A DNA stretch of 64,000 nt from Ridgeia piscesae (taxonomy: Eukaryota > Annelida > Polychaeta > Sabellida > Siboglinidae), in the NCBI GenBank assembly GCA_025642075.2, contig JAODUO010000185.1, positions 704,501 to 768,500 on the forward strand, in the 5' to 3' direction. Below are positions 17,011 through 50,885 of this stretch, piece after piece. Below the pieces are notes generated by a model, which worked only from the letters and a program-made list of their open reading frames with translations, made no database searches and was not told the origin of the DNA. Position 1 is the stretch's first letter, and every line of letters begins with the position of its first letter. The translations under genes were made by a program, and so were the position numbers.

Positions 17011-19152
17011 TACTGTGCCACCGAGCCATCGACCTACTGTGCCACCGAGCCATCGACCTACTGTGCCACCGAGCCATCGACCTACTGTGCCACCGAGCCA
17101 TCGAGCTACTGTGCCACCGAGCCATCGACCTACTGTGCCACCGAGCCATCGAGCTACTGTGCCACCGAGCCATCGACCTACTGTGCCACCGAGCCATCGA
17201 GCTACTGTGCCACCGAGCCATCGACCTACTGTGCCACCGAGCCATCGAGCTACTGTGCCACCGAGCCATCGAGCTACTGTGCCACCGAGCCATCGACCTA
17301 CTGTGCCACCGAGCCATCGAGCTACTGTGCCACCGAGCCATCCAGCTACTGTGCCACCGAGCCATCGACCTACAATGTGCCACCGAGCCATCAGCTACTG
17401 TGCCACCGAGCCATCGACCTACTGTGCCACCGAGCCATCGAGCTACTGTGCCACCGAGCCATCGAGTTACTGTGCCACCGAGCCATCGACCTACTGTGCC
17501 ACCGAGCCATCGAGCTACTGTGCCACCGAGCCATCGACGCTACTGTGCCACCGAGCCATCGACTACTGTGCCACCGAGCCATCACCTACTGTGCCACCGA
17601 GCCATCGACGCTACTGTGCCACCGAGCCATCGAGCTACTGTGCCACCGAGCCATCGAGCTACTGTGCCACCGAGCCACCGAGCTACTGTGCCACCGAGCC
17701 ATCGAGCTACTGTGCCACCGAGCCATCGAGCTACTGTGCCACCGAGCCATCGAGCTACTGTGCCACCGAGCCATCGAGCTACTGTGCCACCGAGCCATCG
17801 AGCTACTGTGCCACCGAGCCATCCGAGCTACTGTGCCACCGAGCCATCGAGCTACTGTGCCACCGAGCCATCGAGCTACTGTGCCACCGAGCCATCGAGC
17901 TACTGTGCCACCGAGCCATCGAGCTACTGTGCCACCGAGCCATCGAGCTACTGTGCCACCGAGCCATCGAGCTACTGTGCCACCGAGCCATCGAGCTACT
18001 GTGCCACCGAGCCATCGAGCTACTGTGCCACCGAGCCATCGAGCTACTGTGCCACCGAGCCATCGAGCTACTGTGCCACCGAGCCATCGAGCTACTGTGC
18101 CACCGAGCCATCGAGCTACTGTGCCACCGAACCATCGAGCTACTGTGCCACCGAGCCATCGAGCTACTGTGCCACCGAGCCATCGAGCTACTGTGCCACC
18201 GAGCCATCGACCTACTGTGCCACCGAGCCATCCAGCTACTGTGCCACCGAGCCATCGACCTACTGTGCCACCGAGCCATCGAGCTACTGTGCCACCGAGC
18301 CATCGAGCTACTGTGCCACCGAGCCATCGAGCTACTGTGCCACCGAGCCATCGACCTACTGTGCCACCGAGCCATCGAGTTACTGTGCCACCGAGCCACC
18401 GAGCTACTGTGCCACCAAGCCACCGAGCTACTGTGCCACCGAGCCATCGAGCTACTGTGCCAGCGAGCCATCGAGCTACTGTGCCACCGAGCCATCGAGC
18501 TACTGTGCCACCGAGCCATCGAGCTACTGTGCCACCGAGCCACCGAGCTACTGTGCCACCGAGCCATCCAGCTACTGTGCCACCGAGCTACGGTGCCACC
18601 GAACCATCGAGCTACTGTGCCACCGAGCCATTGGGCTACTGTGCCACCGAGCCATCGAGCTACTGTGCCACCGAGCCATCGAGCTACTGTGCCACCGAAC
18701 CATCGAGCTACTGTGCCACCGAGCTACGGTGTCACCGAACCATCGAGCTACTGTGCCACCGAGCCATTGGGCTACTGTGCCACCGAGCCATCGAGCTACT
18801 GTACCACCGTGCCATCGGGCTACTGTACCACCGAGCCATCGAGCTACTGTGCCACCGAGCCATCGAGCTACTGTACCACCGTGCCATCGGGCTACTGTAC
18901 CACCGAGCCATCGGTCTACTGTACCACCGAGCCATCGGGCTACTGTACCACCGAGCCATCGAGCTACTGTGCCACCGAGCCATCGGGCTACTGTACCACC
19001 GAGCCATCGGGCTACTGTGCCACCGAGCCATCGAGCTACTGTGCCACCGAGCCATCGAGCTACTGTGCCACCGAGCCATCGGGCTACTGTGCCACCGAGC
19101 CATCGAGCTACTGTGCCACCGAGCCATCGGGCTACTGTGCCACCGAGCCACG
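17005..19152. repeat. 24-bp minisatellite, about 89 copies, derived from the SINE tRNA-like head
   Basis: The minus-strand unit GATGGCTCGGTGGCACAGTA plus GCTC matches the adjoining SINE head GATCGCTTGGTGGCTAGAGC. The first two-thirds is very uniform, with only C/G changes at one site. From about 18590 onward variants appear in mixed order (ATTGGGC, TACCACCGTGCC, ATCGGGC). Because 24 is a multiple of three, three plus-strand and several minus-strand frames stay open for hundreds of codons; none is a gene. Confidence 0.97.
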
Positions 19153-19219
19153 CTCCACTACTTAATTATAATCCGCCGCGCAATTACAATCTTTTCTGTA
19201 TACTGACTGGAAATAAATC

Positions 19220-19223
<4 letters not shown>

Positions 19224-19293
<70 letters not shown>
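19224..19293. repeat. (TA)n microsatellite
   Basis: A pure TA tract of about 35 units just past the 24-bp array. Confidence 0.97.
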
Positions 19294-19295
<2 letters not shown>

Positions 19296-22200
19296 AGTTC
19301 CTAACATAATATTTTCACAGTGACATTAAATTGTTCGATTGGCCCTGGAGTATTGCTTTGTGACTAAAATTAATGTCAAAATTAGTATGTTCTTCCTGTC
19401 TCGTTTATGATCTGTGTGGATTAACTATTCTGTCAAATAATATAATAAACATACACATCCTTTGTCAAGCAAGCTAATAATCAACTATTTAAACACATTA
19501 GTCAATCATCGACGACTATATATGCACATATGCGATGTGAAAACATTTCACGGAAATGACGAATGTAGAAGACAATCAATGCGGTACGATACATTGTGAT
19601 AAAGGTCATGCCGCCAACATAAGTAAAAGATGTAATTCAATTCACTTATGTAAATCTGACATTTGACGTGTAGATATAGATCAACATTCCTCCGGCTTAC
19701 AAACGAACATATTGTAGTGCGTCTAATACAGCCTTCCCCGGCCTGTCCAAACCTGCATATAATGGTCGCAAAATAAATATATGTGTGTCCAAAGATCTCA
19801 GATTTACACAGAAGACTGTATTCATCAGCTGACTACCCCAGCAAACCATTCTCTTGCATTCGTCTGATGAAATATACTGGTCCTATTCGGACAGTCAGGA
19901 TTAAGGCAACATCGCTTACACGACCACCATATGTTGTGCTTTTTTAATTATTCACAATTATTAAATAAATATACTATATTACCAAAGCATCGGTGCAATA
20001 AACGGCGACGGGTATAGACAATTGGTGTTTGAGAAACCACACACACCTTAGCCTACAAAGGGAAAATCTAATCAAACAAACGTATCACCAGTAACATATT
20101 TCAATGCCTGTCGCACCAACAAGAACAGTATCATGTTAACCTGTCACATCCTAGCAGAAACATACTCTAATTCAGTAACATATCACAGAATCGGTCAACA
20201 CACTTGCAAGGCAAGACAACTACATCGAGAAGATCCATTAAAGTAATCAATGTAGTAAATGACCAAATTGTGACACATTTTAAGCAACACCTTTTCCCAA
20301 ATAAATGTTGTCACTAGACATTCAACATTCCTCATACCACTCTACACATCGTTCCAATGCAACTATCATTAACATTATCTTGTATTTTTCCAGGCAGGCC
20401 TACAGCACGATTTTAGAAAATCCCTCGACATCTTGTTAATGGAAACAGCCTGGATGCATTCAAGAATAATATGCATCCATTGAAATGTCACACAATATTT
20501 ATGTTTATTGATACGTTATTCGTGTTCATTTATAAAAGCACAGTTCCTAGCTAACTTCCACTTACCTCACCAGCAAGTTATACCGGATAAAACGAAGGAT
20601 CAGAAACGTAACTTAACATACATCCAAATTTAACCACACTATCACAACAAATGCCATGCAAGCACGACCGAACAGTACTCACCTCACACGCACCCATCCC
20701 TGACTGTCTGACTGTCAGGACTGTAGGCCGGTATTCAAGAATAGTCTATTCATAACACTATTGTAGACACAATGGTACAAGATGACCAAGCGTTTGCTGA
20801 CCGACGTTGACAACTGATCCAACCACAATGGACCCGTCGAATCTCACGTATGGTTAATTGCATAGTTGGTTTAGCTTTACCTGTTTCTTTTATAACGCCA
20901 TTAGCTTTTCTAATAACAACCAGCGCTGTCTTATTTACGATTACTTCTAGAACATCGCTGTTGTTAATTGTTGTTAATGTTGTTAATTGCGTGCAGTGAT
21001 TCGTAAAATATCAATTTCTTCTTTAGCAATGCCTGCCTTAATGTGTTTTGAAGTTACCACTTCACTTTTAGCCTACGTACTTTTCCCACTAACTACGGCC
21101 TACCTTCTCTGGTGAAGTCTGAACACCACCTGCACTCAGGTTAACGAGCGTGAGTTTGACGAAATAATGTCCTGTCGCATTGGCCCGTGTTCAACGCAAC
21201 GGCTTTGTGTCAGATATGACATTTAGCGATCGCATGGACACGTTGAAAACACTACACAATAGAACCATACAAATTGGATGTGTCAATGTTATCGTTGTGG
21301 TGAACTGTTGGGGACTGTGTCAAAACGGCCGCGTTGTATTTCTAGTCGACACGAACTTCTTCCAATGGTAACGATAGTACACGTAGTTGTTGATGTTGCG
21401 TATTTTATGCAAAATGCGTTACTTCGCTGTACGGGAGAATGTGTCTTCATACTGTAGTAGACGTACTGGTTCATGATGTCATAATTCACACGCATCAGTC
21501 ACCATATATCTCACTACTCGTATTGTGATTCACTGTGTTGACCAACAGGGTCGTCGATGACATTGGCGCGAATGTCTCAAACAGCAGCACGGAACTTTGG
21601 TCCTCTCGCTGTCATGTTTTGACAAACGATTCCAAAGACTACGACGTGAAGATCAAACTTTGCGCCAATCCACATAGCTATGTAAACATAGGCGTACATG
21701 ATACGCAAACGATGAAGGGTCCCAGCAGGTCGAACACACACGACTAGACAATTGTTGTTTTTATAAATAGTACATCTGAATATAAGGTAAAACAGGTTCC
21801 AACTTGTGGCAGTAATCTGAAATACACATTCTGATTCATGTAAATTACGCTGGTATTTCCACGCACCGACAGCGTTTTTGAGATAGCGTCTGCCACTGCA
21901 ATCTACTGTTGGGTGTTATTAGTTCCAATGGCGCCGTGATAATGAGTAGGTCACCCAAGTGTCAAAATCGATTATAAGTCACACCAGAACATAAGAACAA
22001 TAACCCAGAACAAGACCAAAGTAACATTTATAGGCATTGGTTAATTATGTAAATGCTAGGTAGACCGTATATTTCTGGCTGTGGCAAATTTGTCGTAATC
22101 AATTATTTCACAGTCCGAACAGGGTAATTGTTTATAATTATATGCTTTATGTCTTCAGACGTTTATTTCATACAATCACGAATCACACGGACAGTGCAGT

Positions 22201-22998
22201 AAGGTTAGCTCTCTGCGTACATGCATGACCAATGTGACGCGCTTAAATGTGTACGGTTATTTTCACACATTGTTGATGTACGTGGAGTGTGACTACCAGT
22301 TTTATGCACACACACACACACGCGCGCACGCACAAATTATTATTACTGCCGATCCTCAAGCATTATAACACAAAGTTTTGGAATTCAAGAAGTCTCGCGA
22401 AACAAGTCGATGTGACGTCATACATAACTAGCCTGGGCGATAGGCGCATTAACTAATTTAATAACTTTACTTAGGTTTGCTTAATTAAGTGTAGATAAGC
22501 ATTTACTTCACGCACATGTGTTATTTGTCTCGCGAAAAGTGTATTAATTTACTTGGGCCTGACCTCTTTGCCTATGTGAATGGCTAGTAAATGAATTAAC
22601 TATTGGAAATTAAAGTATGACATGCTGCACAGCTAGATAGCAATACATTCGTCAGTTATGTGCTAGTAGATGGTAGTGATTATACTATTAACGTCACTCA
22701 AAGAACAAACGATTGACCGACACTGGCACAACTACGAATTGAGATGTCATTATAAGATAAGCGTAATTACAAACTAGCAAACCTGTAATTTGGTGAAGTA
22801 ACAATTTCGTTGCTTCTTCTTTGACCACAGTGCACTTGACGGTACTAGTGTGTCAATGGTGTAGCTGTGTGTGCAGGACTATTGTATTTACAAAGTCGTA
22901 ACAATATCGACGACATGATTTATTGCACCTACAGTTGTCGAGACATTGCTTGATTGCAGGCTGCACAACTTAACAGTTGCGACCTGCAGTGTTATTAT
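19294..22998. other. 3.7 kb with no recognised gene
   Basis: AT-rich DNA. Short frames at 21180-21371 and 21535-21747 (plus) are open, but the second has no ATG start and neither matches a family I know. A short CA/CG run lies at about 22309-22332. I see no transposon ends. Confidence 0.4.
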
Positions 22999-24466
22999 AG
23001 CCTACGTTGTACGTTATATAAACCCTTCTTGACTAGGCTACGTTGTACGTTATATAAACCCTTCTTGACTAGGCTACGTTGTACGTTATATAAACCCTTC
23101 TTGACTAGGCTACGTTGTACGTTATATAAACCCTTCTTGACTAGGCTACGTTGTACGTTTTATAAACCCTTCTTGACTAGGCTACGTTGTACGTTTTATA
23201 AACCCTTCTTGACTAGGCTACGTTGTACGTTTTATAAACCCTTCTTGACTAGGCTACGTTGTACGTTTTATAAACCCTTCTTGACTAGGCTACGTTGTAC
23301 GTTTTATAAACCCTTCTTGACTAGGCTACGTTGTACGTTATATAAACCCTTCTTGACTAGGCTACGTTGTACGTTATATAAACCCTTCTTGACTAGGCTA
23401 CGTTGTACGTTATATAAACCCTTCTTGACTAGGCTACGTTGTACGTTTTATAAACCCTTCTTGACTAGGCTACGTTGTACGTTTTATAAACCCTTCTTGA
23501 CTAGGCTACGTTGTACGTTTTATAAACCCTTCTTGACTAGGCTACGTTGTACGTTTTATAAACCCTTCTTGACTAGGCTACGTTGTACGTTATATAAACC
23601 CTTCTTGACTAGGCTACGGTGTACGTTATATAAACCCTTCTTGACTAGGCTACGTTGTACGTTATATAAACCCTTCTTGACTAGGCTACGTTGTACGTTA
23701 TATAAACCCTTCTTGACTAGGCTACGTTGTACGTTTTATAAACCCTTCTTGACTAGGCTACGTTGTACGTTTTATAAACCCTTCTTGACTAGGCTACGTT
23801 GTACGTTTTATAAACCCTTCTTGACTAGGCTACGTTGTACGTTTTATAAACCCTTCTTGACTAGGCTACGTTGTACGTTATATAAACCCTTCTTGACTAG
23901 GCTACGTTGTACGTTATATAAACCCTTCTTGACTAGGCTACGTTGTACGTTATATAAACCCTTCTTGACTAGGCTACGTTGTACGTTTTATAAACCCTTC
24001 TTGACTAGGCTACGTTGTACGTTTTATAAACCCTTCTTGACTAGGCTACGTTGTACGTTTTATAAACCCTTCTTGACTAGGCTACGTTGTACGTTTTATA
24101 AACCCTTCTTGACTAGGCTACGTTGTACGTTTTATAAACCCTTCTTGACTAGGTTACGTTGTACGTTTTATAAACCCTTCTTGACTAGGCTACGTTGTAC
24201 GTTATATAAACCCTTCTTGACTAGGCTACGTTGTACGTTATATAAACCCTTCTTGACTAGGCTACGTTGTACGTTATATAAACCCTTCTTGACTAGGCTA
24301 CGTTGTACGTTTTATAAACCCTTCTTGACTAGGCTACGTTGTACATTTTATAAACCCTTCTTGACTAGGCTACGTTGTACGTTATATAAACCTTTCTTGA
24401 CTAGTCTACGTTGTACGTTTTATAAACCTTTCTTGACTAGGCTACGTTGTACGTTGTACAAGACAT
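22999..24466. repeat. 36-bp minisatellite, about 41 copies, block-structured
   Basis: The unit is CTACGTTGTACGTTATATAA plus ACCCTTCTTGACTAGG. Two subtypes differ by one base (GTTATATAAA versus GTTTTATAAA) and occur in blocks of sizes 4,5,3,4,4,4,3,6,3,2,1,1,1, alternating. The last few units are more degenerate. The 505-residue plus-strand frame across it is an artefact of the 12-codon unit. Confidence 0.98.
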
Positions 24467-24795
24467 TATAAAAATAATTATAGAGCGTAAAATGTAGCAA
24501 ACATTGTAAGAATAATTTAAACGGTTGTGGAGATAGACATGTATTTATGTCAGACTAAATTTACAAAAGTTATGATATGAACTCGTAATTCATTGCGTAC
24601 CTTAGACTTACATACCTGTCAGGCAGCTGAGTCTGGCTGCTTTGGTGGCCGTGTTGTTAAAATTACTATTGTTTACGTATTTACGTATGTTTGTTTGCCA
24701 TGTTTGAAAGTCGTCAAATGGTGGTCAATTAATGGAAGTCAGGTCTTTGGGATATTACATTACAGCGCTGTCTCTGTCTGTTAAGATAGCCAAAC
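24467..24795. other. Spacer between arrays, no gene seen
   Basis: AT-rich single-copy-looking DNA with one short open frame (24593-24784) of no recognisable identity. Confidence 0.35.
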
Positions 24796-25512
24796 ATGGA
24801 GGTGGGGGAGGGACGATGAGGTGGGGGAGGGGCCATGGAGGTGGGGGAGGGACGCTGAAGTGGGGGAGGGACGCTGAGATGGGGAAGGACAACGATGTGG
24901 GGGAGGGACGATAAGGTGGGGGGGACAATGAGGTGGGGGAGGGACGATTAGGTGGGGTTGGGGAAGTGGAGGTGGGACGATGAGGTGGGGGAGGGACGTG
25001 AGGTGGGGGAGGGACATGGATGGAGGGGTAGGTGGGGGAGGGACGATGGGGTGGGGGAGGGACGATGAGGTGGGGAGGGACGATGAGGTCGGGAGGGACG
25101 TGGAGGTGGCGGAGGGACGATGAGGTGGGGGAGGGACATGGATGTGGGGGAGGGACATGGAGGTGGGGGAGGGACGATGAGGTGGGGAGGGACGATGAGG
25201 TGGGGAGGGATGTGGAGGTGGGGTGGGACGTGGAGGTGGGGTAGGGATGTTGAGGTGGCGGAGGGACGATGAGGTGGGGAGGGACGTGGAGGTGGGACGA
25301 TGAGGTTGGGAGGGACGTGGAGGTGGGACGTGGAGGTGGGGAGGGACGATGAGGTGAGGAGGGATGTGGAGTTGGGGGAGGGACATGGAGGTGGGGGAGG
25401 GACGTAGAAGTGGGGGAGGGATGATGAGGTGGGCGAGTAGGTGGGGGAGCGACGATGAGGTGGGGAGGGACGATGAGGTAGGGGAGGGACGAGTAGGTGG
25501 GGGAGGGAGAGC
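24796..25512. repeat. G-rich purine minisatellite (GAGGTGGGGGAGGGACGAT type)
   Basis: About 40 irregular units of 16-19 bp, strongly purine-rich on the plus strand, with runs of three to five G in every unit. The antisense frames rich in proline and serine are products of the repeat. The sequence can in principle form G-quadruplexes or triplexes. Confidence 0.95.
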
Positions 25513-28500
25513 AAGGATGTAGTGCTTGAGTAAACTCTTGACGCTTTCCCCAAACCGCTGTTTGCTCTCCAAAATATAGTACTTGAGCGGCTAATCCCAT
25601 TTTCAGCCTCACCTCAGATCATTATACATAATTACATAATTATTGGGGGTTATTCCTATTTCCAGCCACCTCCATAAATATTGGGGGTTTAGCCGGACAA
25701 ACTTCCCGGTTCCATCGGTGTATGATTATCTAATGTGTTTTTATAACAGCGCTGAGTCTACTCCGATAATTTTATCTAGAATTCGTACTAGTGAAACATT
25801 CATAGACTTCTAATACTGCGAAGGGACGGTATAGAATATCACCTGAGCAATTATGCGACTTTGTCTTTGGGCGTGTTCCCTATTCGGCTTGTCATGCTGA
25901 GTGTGCGTGACACGCACTTGTTTGGATACGTCTCGGGTAATGTATAAAAGGTAATGCCTCACAAAGAAAAGTGTGAACAGAAAAGCATAAATTACACCAG
26001 TGTCTCAGTCGAGATGACCAGACATACGCACCGTGGAGTGATATTGTGATTGCTTTGCTACTAGAACCATTATATCCAGGTATGCGTTTCTCACAGTGTG
26101 AGCTTAATGACAGCACCACGGCCACATACACAGGTCCGCAACATTCCACAAAAGCTGCATTGTCAGTACAGACTGTATCTGTGTGTATAGATATACCTGA
26201 CCATAGGCACTGGTGACATTTTATACGGTCTTAATTACAGCGTGGTTGAACCTTCATTGTATATAGGCCCTATGTCCGTAGCCATATTTGTATTTAGGCT
26301 TATATAGGTATCTCTATATCTTTCAGAGCTGCCTATCTCTGGTTGTTTCACATATTTGACTAGATAGTGTCCTACCAAACCATTAACACGTTTCATAGGT
26401 TTATATTTTTTAATTTCGCCTGTGTACACGACGATGAGATAGGTATTGTATTCAATAAAATATACTTTAATTGCATGACACGGGCACAGTACAGTGGTGG
26501 TCCATTCTCACCTACCTGCAGATAGGAATTCAGTCTCCAGTCAGTACTAGTGTGTTGCAAAAATTCTTTGAGGCTTTTTCTCCAGGCATGTGAATGTTGT
26601 TATAGCTGACCAAATATCTTGTGGGTTTCTTGGTCTCTTGCCAAACGCCTACTGACCAAAGGTCACAGTTATAACAAGAATGTTCTACTAACATTAAATG
26701 GCCATCCCATTGTATAAATTGTAATCACTATTGCTACAAACATTTGGAGCATAAGAATATATACACACTAAGTCCTACGACCCCTGCAACTCATTTTTCC
26801 CCTTGGCTAAGTCTAGGATCCACTCCCATGAGTCCTGCATACAAATGTACAATCACGGGAATATCTTTTCAACACTACAAACTTGCAGTAATCAGTTTCA
26901 TTTTGTACATTTTATTATACATCTATACAAACCGACAGCCACTCAACTGCGCTGTCAAACACTTGTCATCCATACAGAGACCACACTGTACACATACAAC
27001 ATGTCAACAAAGACCACACGGTACACATACAACATGGAGACCATCTGTAAGGATGTTGTCACTTGCTGAATGCAAGTATTTCCTTAATGTTGATTCGTAA
27101 ACAAATTAAATTCACTTTTGTGCCATCTATCTTAATTACAAGTCTCTTTGACGGCATTTGTTGCAATCACCAAATCTCCACATTGCATTTACTCGAATTT
27201 CTATCATGTCTATTGATTTGTACAAGTACCATACAGTTTGGTATCAATTTTCAAGTCAGAAGAGTTGTCAACTAGGATCTGTGACTGTGACTTATCCAAT
27301 CGGGTTAACTGTACCTTACAGAGTAAGTCTTAATTACACCTGAAAATGAACCATTGTATAATTTTGTAAGACAGTTCATAGGTATACATCTTTCCTGATG
27401 TTTGCCTCTCTGGTATCTGCTTCAAAGTACATCACCCATCCACAGCATCTGATAAACTGTAAGGGTTTGTGAAATTATATGTAACTACCCTTATGAAAGG
27501 ATGATTAAGATAAGACTGTAATATCATACCACCAATTCTACAGTATAATACATCAGCTACATGGAATCCTATCAAACATGAACATCGAATGTGTGAAAGA
27601 GATTGCCTTATTCACATTTCTTAATGATTCAAGTTTGTCATAATGCTTATAAATAAATACGAAAAACCCAAACAGAACTAATCAGTAGCAATTCTAGATG
27701 TAATGTTTCAGTGCTTATAGCAAAGAGACATGTCATGAACTGATACATGGCTGGGAGATAATGTAATTATGCTGTGGTTTGAAGATATTTAAACATCTCT
27801 ATAATTGTCAACCGTTTCTTATCTTGGTTGGCTCCGACTGTTCACATTTAACTGATACACTTGAAATATGCAGTGAAACGGTGAATGAAACGATGGTGAA
27901 TATAACACTGAGCACAGTGGCTTATGTTGTCAATAATGACAATAGACCATGACTAAGATAAAATGCACCTTAAAACAGTGTGCAATTCAAATTTACAAAC
28001 AAGAAAGAACACATTAAAAGTGACCATAGGAAGGAAATAGAAAAGGACACTTGCTGTACTCCACCTCTCTATGTGCAACCTCACAAGTGTCTGCATTACT
28101 TTGTTCACAGACACATGGCTGCACAGCAGTACAACAGTCATCACAGATGGTACAAAATCATGTCTGCCGCAGCAGACTTCATCACATCAACCAGGTTTGG
28201 TGGCATGTATGGCTGCAGACAACCACATCACATCTAGCATCTCAGACCTTAGTCATCCTTTACAGTTCCACACTCAAATGTAACAGAGTTACGCAAAGAG
28301 AAAATGTAATGAAATTACTATGGCGCAGTCCCCCCATAAAAACACCAAATGTGTCTGAGAGGCAGGCAGTTCATGCCAACACGTAGGTTGGTCCGTTACA
28401 TGCAGTGCATATCGCGTTATAAAATAACACTTCATTTCGTTAACTCTCTCATGTTCTATCCTCCTCTTGTGATAAATGAGAGTTACTTCTGTTTCCCTCA

Positions 28501-28747
28501 TCAACACATTACTTACTTTTACTTCTTTTTTATTTCAACTTCTATTTTGCCAAGATTCCACCCAGGGAAAATTTTCAGATGGCAGTATTTACTCAAATGT
28601 GGAAACAGGCACAGGTTGGCACGACCGGAAGTTTCACCTAAATTTCTAAACACTGTTGTCAACTGTTGATCAGTTGTCATTTTGGACAATGTTATGAGCA
28701 GTGTTTCTCATGCTCAACACAAACATACTTGGAGGTTTTTGCAGCGT
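25513..28747. other. SEL1L 3' flank, no further gene recognised
   Basis: AT-rich DNA. The part next to 28747 should contain the SEL1L 3' UTR. No other exon, RNA gene or element end is convincing. Confidence 0.4.
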
Positions 28748-50232
<21,485 letters not shown>

Positions 50233-50250
50233 CGTGGTATGATAAGTGAC

Positions 50251-50262
50251 CTGGGAAGAATA
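50251..50262 (-). promoter_or_regulatory. Splice acceptor just upstream of SEL1L start, implying a 5' UTR intron
   Basis: The minus strand reads TTTTTATTCTTCCCAG ending at 50251, 18 bases before the ATG. This is a strong pyrimidine tract and acceptor, so transcription probably starts further away and a non-coding first exon lies at a higher coordinate. Confidence 0.6.
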
Positions 50263-50611
50263 AAAACATCCATCAGTAACTATTTCAGGCGATCTTTAAT
50301 TTCTGACATAACCATGAAAACAACAGCCTACAGACGCCAAACTTCTCGTCACATATCTTGCATGTGTGTGTGTATATATAATATATATACATATATAAAT
50401 TTGGCGGCTATATACGTACATATATACTAGGTTACAAAATAAACTCACATTTTGGAAACAAATTAAATTAACAAAACAAACTCGAGCAAAATACGATGGC
50501 AGCTCAACATCATCGGCAGCTATGCATACTGTTACTATAAGTATTGTGTCAAGTTGTTGATTGATAGTGTTCAGTGTAGGGTTAAGGTTTTAACAAGATT
50601 TAACAAGATTT

Positions 50612-50885
50612 AACAAGATTGCCACCTAGAGATTCAACTCTAGATGGCAGGTGGACTAGGAAGCCATTTGGCTTATCGAGAGTCCAACCTATCTATCTAA
50701 GTATACCCCGCCCTTCTTAGGTATATGTCGATTTTATTTTTAAATATATTAACACTACTAGCACCTACACAATCAGCTGATAATCTGTTCCATTCGTTTA
50801 CTGTTCTTTGTGAAAATTTTCTAATATCTAGTCTACACTGCTTCTTTGCTAATGTAACTCCATGTCCTCTAGGTTTAAGCTGAGC
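50612..50885 (-). mobile_element. LINE 3' end, copy 1
   Basis: Collinear with 62812-63065: AAGATTGCCACCTA, ACTCTAGATGGCAG, CCCCGCCCTTCTTAGGT, CAATCAGCTGATAAT and so on. The second copy continues into a reverse transcriptase C-terminus, so this is the 3' end of the same LINE family, heavily 5'-truncated. Three tandem TTTAACAAGA units at its low-coordinate end (about 50589-50620) may be the family's tail repeat. Confidence 0.75.

Noticed and set aside
17015..19304. Plus-strand frames of 600-716 codons and antisense frames over the 24-bp array
   Set aside because: The unit is eight codons with no stop in most frames, so open frames arise in several registers at once. Composition is set entirely by the repeat.
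21180..21747. Two short plus-strand frames as exons of a gene
   Set aside because: One lacks an ATG, splice sites do not join them in a shared frame convincingly, and no family motif is seen.
22954..24471. A 505-codon protein of 12-residue repeats (RCTLYKPFLTRL)
   Set aside because: The 36-bp unit is a multiple of three. The two subtypes change L/F without codon-level constraint, and the frame runs straight into unrelated flanks without signals of a gene.
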